From: Actinomycetes bacterium
Lineage (GTDB): Bacteria; Actinomycetota; Actinomycetes; Actinomycetales; Cellulomonadaceae
DNA: 5,126 bases
Assembly: GCA_023460255.1 (NCBI GenBank)
Contig: JAEWQZ010000317.1
Span: 1 to 5,126, forward strand
Direction of reading: 5' to 3'
Positions 1-5,126 of the stretch are shown here, in pieces. The notes beneath the pieces were generated by a model. The model saw nothing but the letters and a program-made list of their open reading frames with translations. It searched no databases and was not told the origin of the DNA. Made by a program: the position numbers and the translations under genes. Numbering within the stretch: the stretch's first letter is position 1; every line of letters begins with the position of its first letter.

Positions 1-859
1 GCCCGGCGAGGTGCGCGAGGTCGGACAGCCTGGCGAGCTCGGCGGCCGAGCGCTGCCGGTGCGGGTCGTCGGGCGGGGCGTGGAAGGCCCGGTCGATGAG
101 GATCCCTTCCACGACGCCCAGCTGGCCCGGCCCGGGCGCACCGCGCGTGAACCCGACGGCGCGGGCGCCCTCGGCGACGTCCGCGTCGGCGACGAGGCGC
201 TCGAGCTGCGGGTCGGCGGCGTCGTAGACGCAGGCGAGCACCGCCCGGTGGTACACGCGGGCCTTGTCGGCCACGTACTCCGCCATGTCCGCGTGCCAGT
301 CCAGGTGGTCCGGGGCGACGTTCAGCACGGCCGCCGCGTGCGCGGCCATGGACGAGGTGAAGTGCAGCTGGAAGCTCGAGAGCTCGACGGCCAGGACATC
401 GAGGGCCGGGTCGGTCGCCGCGCCCACGACGGGCGTGCCGACGTTGCCCACCGCGGCGGTCCGGTGCCCCGCGGCGGCCAGGATCGAGGCGAGCATGCCC
501 ACGGTGGTCGTCTTGCCGTTGGTCCCGGTGACGACGAGCCAGGGCGCCGGCCCGTCGCCGGCGTCGCGCGGCACCCGGAGCCGCCACGCGAGCTCGACCT
601 CGCTCCACACGGGCACCTCGCGCTCGACCGCCTCGGCGATCGGGGCCCGGTGCGGCGCCCAGCCCGGCGAGGGCACGACGAGGTCGTACCGGGTGGGGTC
701 CACCGCCGACGCGTCGGTGAGGTCGGCGTCAGCGTGCTCGTCCAGGGTCGTCACGACGGCGCCGTGCGCGGTGAGCGCGTCCACGACGGCGCGCCCCGTG
801 CGGGCCAGACCCGCGACCAGGACCCGCCGACCGGCCAGGGCCGGCCGTCCGCCGTGCAT
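1..859 (-). CDS. murD: MurD, UDP-N-acetylmuramoyl-L-alanine:D-glutamate ligase, N-terminal part (3' end outside window)
   Basis: MurD is a cytoplasmic ATP-dependent ligase that adds D-glutamate to UDP-MurNAc-L-Ala, the step before MurE. The frame runs from ATG 859 to the window edge without a stop, giving 286 residues out of the roughly 450-490 usual for the family, so domain 3 is mostly outside. Domain 1 begins with a Rossmann-like RRVLVAGLARTG and includes VVPSPGW, a MurD hallmark for the uridine-binding region. Domain 2 has the P-loop GTNGKTTT (112-119), GNVGTPV, VELSSFQL and LNVAPDHLDWH, which together distinguish MurD from MurC, MurE and MurF. Lys199 in DKARVY is the expected carbamylated lysine. 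The segment PGPGQLGVVEG followed by LIDRAF is typical of actinobacterial MurD. The ATG shares one base with the mraY stop (TGATG), and a GGTGA sequence about 7 bases upstream can serve as ribosome binding site, so translation is probably coupled to mraY. Confidence 0.97.
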   Translation of the reverse strand, partial: MHGGRPALAGRRVLVAGLARTGRAVVDALTAHGAVVTTLDEHADADLTDASAVDPTRYDLVVPSPGWAPHRAPIAEAVEREVPVWSEVELAWRLRVPRDAGDGPAPWLVVTGTNGKTTTVGMLASILAAAGHRTAAVGNVGTPVVGAATDPALDVLAVELSSFQLHFTSSMAAHAAAVLNVAPDHLDWHADMAEYVADKARVYHRAVLACVYDAADPQLERLVADADVAEGARAVGFTRGAPGPGQLGVVEGILIDRAFHAPPDDPHRQRSAAELARLSDLAHLAG

Positions 860-1941
860 CAACCGGTCACCCACTCCGCGTAGAACAGGCCCACGCCGCC
901 GGCGACGAAGAGGCCGGCGATGATCCAGAAGCGGATGACGATGGTCACCTCGCCCCACCCCGACAGCTCGAAGTGGTGGTGCAGCGGGGCCATCTTGAAC
1001 ACCCGCCTGCCGGTCATCTTGAAGAAGCCGATCTGGATCACGTCCGAGAGCACGACGAGGACGAAGAGCCCGCCGATGATCGCGGCGAGCATCTCGGTGC
1101 GCGTGAGGATGGACAGGCCCGCCAGCGCGCCGCCGAGGGCCAGCGCCCCGGTGTCGCCCATGAAGATCTTCGCGGGCGAGGCGTTCCACCACAGGAAGCC
1201 GAAGCAGGCGCCGGTGATCGCGGCGGCGACCATCGCGAGCTCGAGCGGGTCACGGACCTCGTAGCAGGTGGGCCCGGCGGTCGCGAGCGACGTGCAGCGC
1301 TGGTTGAACTGCCAGACCCCCACCACCACGTACGCGCCGAAGACGATCAGCGACGCCCCGGTGGCCAGCCCGTCGAGGCCGTCCGTGAGGTTCACGGCGT
1401 TCGACCAGGCCGTGATGAGGAAGTTCGCCCAGATGACGAACAGCACGAGGCCGAGGGTCGCGCCCCAGCGCGCCAGGTCCACGTCCGTGTCGCGGATGAA
1501 GGACACGTGGGTCGACGCCGGGGTGCGGAAGTTCTCGCTCGGGAACTGCAGCGCGAGGACCGCGAACGTGATGCCGACCAGGCCCTGGCCGACGATCTTC
1601 CACCGCGCCTTGAGGCCGAGGCTGCGCTGGCGCGAGATCTTGATGTAGTCGTCGAGGAACCCGACGAACCCGAGCCCCGTCATGAGGAAGAGCAGCAGCA
1701 GTGCCGAGGCGCTCGGCACGTTCCCGGTGACGACGCTCGACCCGGCCCAGCCCAGGAGCGTCGCGGCGATGATGACGACGCCACCCATCGTCGGCGTACC
1801 GCGCTTGGTGAAGTGCGCGGTCGGGCCGTCCTGCCGGATGAACTGGCCGTACTGCTTGCGCACGAGCAGCCGGATGAACAGGGGCGTCGCCAGCAGCGCG
1901 ATGACCAGGGCGAACCCGCCGGAGAGGAGGACGGCGATCAC
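859..1941 (-). CDS. mraY: MraY, phospho-N-acetylmuramoyl-pentapeptide-transferase
   Basis: MraY is the integral membrane enzyme that transfers phospho-MurNAc-pentapeptide from UDP to undecaprenyl phosphate, making lipid I. The product has 360 residues, the usual length, with about ten hydrophobic segments starting with IAVLLSGGFALVIALL. Family motifs are all present: GQFIRQDGP and KRGTPTMGG near the N-terminus, DDYIK (Asp97-Asp98), NAVNLTDGLDG (181-191, with Asp187 and Asp190), FMGDTG (Asp263) and PLHHHFE (His321-323). The last is the hallmark that separates MraY from related WecA-type transferases. An external loop between two membrane segments carries two cysteines (QRCTS and TCYEV). The start is GTG 1941, preceded by a strong GGAGGTGA ribosome binding site. 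The start overlaps the murE stop as GTGA, and the stop shares one base with the murD ATG. The frame remains open upstream to 2376, but that extension is Arg-rich, lies inside murE and is not family-like. Confidence 0.98.
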   Translation of the reverse strand: MIAVLLSGGFALVIALLATPLFIRLLVRKQYGQFIRQDGPTAHFTKRGTPTMGGVVIIAATLLGWAGSSVVTGNVPSASALLLLFLMTGLGFVGFLDDYIKISRQRSLGLKARWKIVGQGLVGITFAVLALQFPSENFRTPASTHVSFIRDTDVDLARWGATLGLVLFVIWANFLITAWSNAVNLTDGLDGLATGASLIVFGAYVVVGVWQFNQRCTSLATAGPTCYEVRDPLELAMVAAAITGACFGFLWWNASPAKIFMGDTGALALGGALAGLSILTRTEMLAAIIGGLFVLVVLSDVIQIGFFKMTGRRVFKMAPLHHHFELSGWGEVTIVIRFWIIAGLFVAGGVGLFYAEWVTG

Positions 1942-2372
1942 GGCGTCACCTCCGCGAGTCGTTCCGCCACCGTGCGCAGGCCGGCCGCACGCCCGCCCTT
2001 GACGAGCACGACGTCGCCGGGCCGCACCCTGCCCGCCAGCCACTCCAGGGCCGCGTCCGCGTCGGGCACGAGGTGGGACTCGCCGTCGAAGGAGCCCTCC
2101 TGGACTGCCCCGACGTGCACCGCGCGCGCGGCATCGCCGACGACGAGGAGCTGCTGCACGCCCAGGCGCACGGCGGTCCGGCCCAGGGCGTCGAGGTCGG
2201 CGACGGGCACCGCACCGAGGTCGTCGGGGACGCCGAGCACGGCCACCGCCCGGCTGGCCCCGCGCCGCTCCCGCTCGCGCACGAGGCGACGCAGCGCCCG
2301 CCGCGTCGACTCCGGGGTGGCGGACCGCGAGGAGTCGACGACGACGGCGCCGTCCGGGCGCCGGCTGACGGC
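1938..2372 (-). other. MurF-like C-terminal domain fused to MurE (MurF domains 1 and 2 absent)
   Basis: This part of the murE frame encodes about 144 residues that align by eye with the C-terminal Rossmann-like domain of MurF, the UDP-MurNAc-tripeptide:D-Ala-D-Ala ligase. Family-like features are RPDGAVVVD, ALGRTAVRLGVQQLLVVGD, a segment ARAVHVGAVQEGSFDGES, VPDADAALEWL, and GDVVLVKGGRAAGL near the end (Lys 646). The MurF substrate domain and the central ATP-binding domain are missing: there is no second GKT P-loop and no EMGAN or AHLE.FGS motif. Two hallmark motifs have drifted: DxYNANPxSM reads DSSRSATPES (from residue 534), and VLGEMxELG reads VLGVPDDLG (566-574). It therefore should not ligate D-Ala-D-Ala alone. 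The frame is intact with normal GC-rich codon use, so it looks translated. It could be a remnant, a structural or partner-binding appendage, or the product of a deletion. Confidence 0.8.
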
Positions 2373-3935
2373 CCACGACTCGGCGGCGGCAGCGCGGTAG
2401 GCATCCCGGTCGTTGTACCTGTGGAACACCCCGGCGATCTCCTGGGTGGGTTCGTGGCCCTTCCCGGTGACGATGACGGTGTCCCCCTCGACGGCGAGCT
2501 CGAAGCCCACGCGGACGGCCTCGGACCGGGGCGTGACCTCGACGACGTCACGCAGGTCCGGGCGCACCCGGCGGACGCCGGCGAGGATCGACGCGCGAAT
2601 CGTCGCCGGGTCCTCCGAGCGCGGGTTCTCGTCGGTGACGACGACCACGTCGGCGAGCCGGGCCGCGATCTCCCCCATGATCGGACGCTTGCCCTGGTCA
2701 CGGTCCCCGTCCGAGCCGAGGACGATGACGAGGCGGCCCTTGGTGATCGGCCGCACCGCCTCGAGCGCGAGCGTCAGGGCGTCCGGGGTGTGCGCGTAGT
2801 CGACGAGGCAGAGCGCCTGGTCGGGGCCCCGCTCGATGACCCGCTCCATCCGGCCGGGGATCGCGTGCGCACCGGCGACGCCCGCGACCGCCTCGGGAAG
2901 GGGCACGCCGGCGCGGTGCGCGACGACGATCGCCACCGCGGCGTTCGAGACGTTGACCAGCCCCGGCAGCGGGCTCTCGGCGGTCGTCGCCAGCCCCTCG
3001 GGACCCTCGAGCGTGAAGCTGGAGCCGACGCCGTCCAGGCCGATCGTGGCGTCGGTGACCCGCCAGCCGGCGTCTGCGCGCCCGGCGGAGTCGGGCCGGG
3101 TGGCGACGGTGTCCACCGCCATGTCGCCGCGCCGGGTCAGCTCCGCGGCGAGCCGCACGCCCCACTCGTCGTCGACGCACACGACCGCCCGGGGCGCCCG
3201 GCCCGGCGCGAAGAGCCGTGCCTTGTCGCGGAAGTAGCCGGGCATGTCGCCGTGGAAGTCCAGGTGGTCGCGCTGGAGGTTGGTGAAGGCGACGACGTCG
3301 AACTCGACGCCACCCACCCGCTCGAGCGCGAGTGCGTGCGAGGACACCTCCATGGCGCAGGCGGTGGCGCCCCGCTCGCGCATGAGCGCGAAGAGGCCGT
3401 GCAGGACGGGCGCCTCCACGGTGGTCCGGGGGCTCTCGATGGCCTCGTCACCCACCCGCAGCTCGACGGTGCCGACGACGCCCGTCGTGGCGTGCACGCG
3501 CTCCAGCGCCGCGGCGACGAAGTAGCAGGTGGTGGTCTTGCCGTTCGTGCCGGTGATGCCGACCACCGTGAGGTCGCGGCCAGGGTGGCCCCAGACCCAG
3601 GCGGAGATGTCGCCGAGCCGCGCCCGGGGCTCGGCGGTGGTGAGCACCGGGACGTGGACGTCGCCGCGCGCACGGATCCGCTCGGCGCCCCCCGGGTCGG
3701 TCAGGACCGCGACGGCGCCGGCCGCCACGGCGTCGGCGGCGAACTCCGCGCCGTGCGTGCGCAGACCCGGCAGCGCCACGAAGAGGTCCCCGGGGGCGAC
3801 GTCGGCGGAGCCCACCGCGATCCCCGTCAGCGTGACCTGGCCGGGCTCGCCGGTCAGCGCGAACGCGTCGGCCAGGGCGGACAGGTGACGGACGGGGCGG
3901 CTCGCCGGGCGCATACGGCCCTGGGGGGACGTCAC
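1938..3935 (-). CDS. murE: MurE (UDP-MurNAc-tripeptide synthetase) with a fused C-terminal MurF-like domain
   Basis: MurE is a cytoplasmic ATP-dependent ligase that adds the third-position diamino acid to UDP-MurNAc-L-Ala-D-Glu. With the GTG at 3935 the product is 665 residues; ordinary MurE has about 500. Domain 1 includes PGDLFVALPG. Domain 2 has the P-loop GTNGKTTT (129-136), MurE-type EVSSHALAL, RDHLDFHG, and the lysine expected to be carbamylated (K238, in DKARLF). Domain 3 has DYAHTPDAL, GDRDQGKRP, ENPR (436-439) and GKGHE (491-495). MurE looks complete to about residue 521. Residues 522-665 resemble only the third domain of MurF. Start choice: GTG 3977, GTG 3935 and ATG 3914 are in frame and none has a strong Shine-Dalgarno. 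I prefer 3935 because a TACATT box sits 7 bases upstream and the MTSPQGRMRP beginning resembles relatives; ATG 3914 would give 658 residues. The stop overlaps the mraY start by 4 bases. Third-residue specificity (meso-DAP, Lys or Orn) is not settled by sequence alone. Confidence 0.93.
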   Translation of the reverse strand: MTSPQGRMRPASRPVRHLSALADAFALTGEPGQVTLTGIAVGSADVAPGDLFVALPGLRTHGAEFAADAVAAGAVAVLTDPGGAERIRARGDVHVPVLTTAEPRARLGDISAWVWGHPGRDLTVVGITGTNGKTTTCYFVAAALERVHATTGVVGTVELRVGDEAIESPRTTVEAPVLHGLFALMRERGATACAMEVSSHALALERVGGVEFDVVAFTNLQRDHLDFHGDMPGYFRDKARLFAPGRAPRAVVCVDDEWGVRLAAELTRRGDMAVDTVATRPDSAGRADAGWRVTDATIGLDGVGSSFTLEGPEGLATTAESPLPGLVNVSNAAVAIVVAHRAGVPLPEAVAGVAGAHAIPGRMERVIERGPDQALCLVDYAHTPDALTLALEAVRPITKGRLVIVLGSDGDRDQGKRPIMGEIAARLADVVVVTDENPRSEDPATIRASILAGVRRVRPDLRDVVEVTPRSEAVRVGFELAVEGDTVIVTGKGHEPTQEIAGVFHRYNDRDAYRAAAAESWAVSRRPDGAVVVDSSRSATPESTRRALRRLVRERERRGASRAVAVLGVPDDLGAVPVADLDALGRTAVRLGVQQLLVVGDAARAVHVGAVQEGSFDGESHLVPDADAALEWLAGRVRPGDVVLVKGGRAAGLRTVAERLAEVTP
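1946..1953 (-). promoter_or_regulatory. Strong Shine-Dalgarno for mraY inside the end of murE
   Basis: The minus strand reads GGAGGTGA four bases before the GTG at 1941. It is the best ribosome binding site in the window and it fixes the mraY start. It lies inside the last codons of the MurF-like tail of murE, and with the GTGA overlap this points to translational coupling or reinitiation. Confidence 0.85.
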
Positions 3936-3942
3936 GGCCTCG

Positions 3943-3948
3943 AATGTA
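3943..3948 (-). promoter_or_regulatory. Possible -10 box (TACATT) before murE, consistent with a leaderless start at GTG 3935
   Basis: The minus strand has TACATT, fitting the actinobacterial -10 pattern TAnnnT, in a small AT-richer island (ACTGTACATT) within very GC-rich DNA. Seven bases separate it from the in-frame GTG at 3935, the spacing expected if transcription begins at the G of the start codon. No convincing -35 element is visible. It is a single short match, so this is tentative; murE may simply be read from an upstream operon promoter. Confidence 0.3.
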
Positions 3949-3984
3949 CAGTCCGGGACGCCGGACGCCGCGCGCACGGCCCGC

Positions 3985-5126
3985 TCACTGGTACGTCGTG
4001 GGGAAGAGCTGGGGCGTCGTGCCCGACGGCGGGATGCCCAGGTGCTGGAGACCGTAGGCCGTGACGTCGCTGAACAGCGGCGCGGCGACGACGCCGCCGT
4101 ACTCGGAGGTCTTCGGGTCGTACAGGACGACGTTGACGACGATCCGGGGGTCGTCCGCGGGGGCGATGCCGATGAACGACGCCACGACCTTCACCACGCC
4201 GCCGCCCTCGAACGCCTGGGCCGTGCCCGTCTTGCCGGCGATGCGGTAGCCGGGCACCGCGGCGTTGCCGCCGGTGCCCTCCTGCACGGCGCTCTCGAGC
4301 ATCCGCAGCACCGCGTCGGCGGTCTCGGGGCTGACGACCTGCCGCGGCTCGGGCAGCTCCACGGGCACCAGGACGCCCGACTCGTCCTCGACCGCGTCGA
4401 CGACGTGCTGCTGCGCCTGCAGCCCGTGGTTCGCCAGCGTCGCGAAGACCTGTGTGTTCTGCACCGTGGTGGCGCCGACCGCCTGGCCGAAGAGCACCGC
4501 GTAGGGCGACCGGCCGTCGTGGTCCCAGTCGGCCACCTCGTCGACGAGGAGGCCGCCGGTCTCCCCCGGCAGGCCGATGCCCGTCGGGGACCCGAAGCCG
4601 AACTTGTGCAGGTAGTCCAGGCGCACCTGGGCCGGCACGTGCTGGCCGACCAGGACGGTGCCGGAGTTGGACGACTCCGCCAGGATCCCCGTCAGGGTCA
4701 ACGGCAGCGTCGGGTGCTCGTGGGAGTCGGTGAACACCTGCCCGTTCGGCGTCGTGTACCGGTAGGGGACGGAGAACTCGCTCGTGGGTGTCGCGACGCC
4801 GGTCTCGATGATCGTCGCCATCGAGACGGCCTTGGCGGTCGAGCCCGGCTCGTACGTGTACGACACGGCGCGGCTCGGCTCGGCGCCGGTGGGGGCGTTC
4901 GGGTCGATCGTGCCGGAGTCGGCCAGCACGAGCACCGCTCCCGTGCGCACGTCCACCACCTGCACCGCGCCCCACTCCGCCCCGGTGCGACGCACCTGGG
5001 AGTCGAGCATCTGCTGGACCGTGTACTGGAAGTCCCTGTCGATGGTCAGCCGGACGTCCCGCCCCGGCACCGCGGGGACGTACTCCTCCGCGCCGGTGGG
5101 GATGCGCTGGCCGTCCTCGCCGCGCT
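3985..5126 (-). CDS. ftsI: FtsI/PBP3-type class B penicillin-binding protein, C-terminal part (5' end outside window)
   Basis: This is the septal D,D-transpeptidase that cross-links peptidoglycan peptides outside the membrane during division; beta-lactams acylate its active serine. The frame is open to the window edge and 379 residues are visible. Residues before the GTG at 5070 still fit the family (IPTG, then VPAVPGRDVRLTID), so that GTG is internal. The membrane anchor and most of the N-terminal dimerisation domain lie outside. The transpeptidase domain has all three catalytic motifs: SxxK as STAK (Ser codon 4842-4840, within YEPGSTAK), SxN as SSN (4674-4666) and KTG as KTGTAQ (from 4233). 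The protein ends soon after the domain (QLFPTTYQ), with no PASTA repeats. It is first in the visible operon and the next gene is murE, which is the standard actinobacterial place for ftsI. Family membership is certain; the FtsI assignment over another class B PBP rests on position in the cluster. Confidence 0.92.
   Translation of the reverse strand, partial: RGEDGQRIPTGAEEYVPAVPGRDVRLTIDRDFQYTVQQMLDSQVRRTGAEWGAVQVVDVRTGAVLVLADSGTIDPNAPTGAEPSRAVSYTYEPGSTAKAVSMATIIETGVATPTSEFSVPYRYTTPNGQVFTDSHEHPTLPLTLTGILAESSNSGTVLVGQHVPAQVRLDYLHKFGFGSPTGIGLPGETGGLLVDEVADWDHDGRSPYAVLFGQAVGATTVQNTQVFATLANHGLQAQQHVVDAVEDESGVLVPVELPEPRQVVSPETADAVLRMLESAVQEGTGGNAAVPGYRIAGKTGTAQAFEGGGVVKVVASFIGIAPADDPRIVVNVVLYDPKTSEYGGVVAAPLFSDVTAYGLQHLGIPPSGTTPQLFPTTYQ

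Noticed and set aside
1286..1332. Two cysteines in an external MraY loop as a possible novel disulfide
   Set aside because: The cysteine pair in this loop appears to be common in actinobacterial MraY proteins as I recall them, so it is probably a family feature.
1942..2376. Upstream in-frame extension of mraY
   Set aside because: The extension is Arg, Ala and Gly-rich and overlaps murE in another frame. The strong Shine-Dalgarno and the normal family length place the start at GTG 1941.
973..2400. Plus-strand open frame of 475 codons opposite mraY and the end of murE
   Set aside because: It has low-complexity Arg, Glu and Asp-rich composition, no family motif, and lies entirely antisense to mraY, whose motifs are complete.
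1938..2400. A frameshifted or split full-length murF hidden in the region
   Set aside because: Only about 430 bases carry MurF similarity and the flanks are fully used by MurE and MraY. No frame contains a second P-loop or the MurF middle-domain motifs, so the missing part is absent and not merely out of frame.
3936..3977. GTG 3977 as the murE start
   Set aside because: It adds residues that do not resemble MurE N-termini and has no Shine-Dalgarno. It remains possible because it lies just 7 bases after the ftsI stop, but it is less likely than 3935 or 3914.
2073..4064. Long plus-strand open frame of 663 codons opposite murE
   Set aside because: It is antisense to a clearly recognised murE, is rich in Gly, Arg, Asp and Val with no recognisable domain, and is the kind of spurious frame expected in very GC-rich coding DNA.

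Overview
The window is a piece of a division and cell-wall (dcw) gene cluster from a very GC-rich actinobacterium. All genes lie on the minus strand. GC-ending codons, GTG starts, the actinobacterial dcw gene order and the wording of motifs such as GSDGDRD and DENPRSEDP in MurE suggest an actinomycete of the order Micrococcales (for example a Cellulomonas-like lineage). That placement is an inference from memory of the families, not a search result.

Read in the direction of transcription (from high to low coordinates), the layout is: the C-terminal part of a class B penicillin-binding protein, FtsI/PBP3 type (5126 to 3985, start outside the window); a murE gene whose product carries an extra C-terminal MurF-like domain (about 3935 to 1938); a complete mraY (1941 to 859); and the first 286 codons of murD (859 to 1, end outside the window). 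The genes are packed as an operon. Only a short gap separates ftsI from murE, murE and mraY overlap by 4 bases (GTGA), and mraY and murD overlap by 1 base (TGATG). No RNA gene, mobile element, CRISPR array or terminator was recognised, and there is no gene-free stretch over 300 bases.

The gene products belong to one pathway. MurD adds D-Glu to UDP-MurNAc-L-Ala, and MurE adds the third-position diamino acid. MurF would normally add D-Ala-D-Ala. MraY then transfers the phospho-MurNAc-pentapeptide to undecaprenyl phosphate to make lipid I, and FtsI cross-links the finished peptidoglycan at the septum.

The most notable point is the MurF step. The usual order is ftsI-murE-murF-mraY-murD, but here no complete murF lies between murE and mraY. 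A segment of about 144 residues resembling only the third (C-terminal) domain of MurF is fused in frame to the end of a complete MurE, and its signature motifs (DxYNANPxSM and the GEM..LG region) are changed. This could be a real lineage-specific fusion with murF located elsewhere, a recent deletion, or an assembly collapse. It is the main thing to check.
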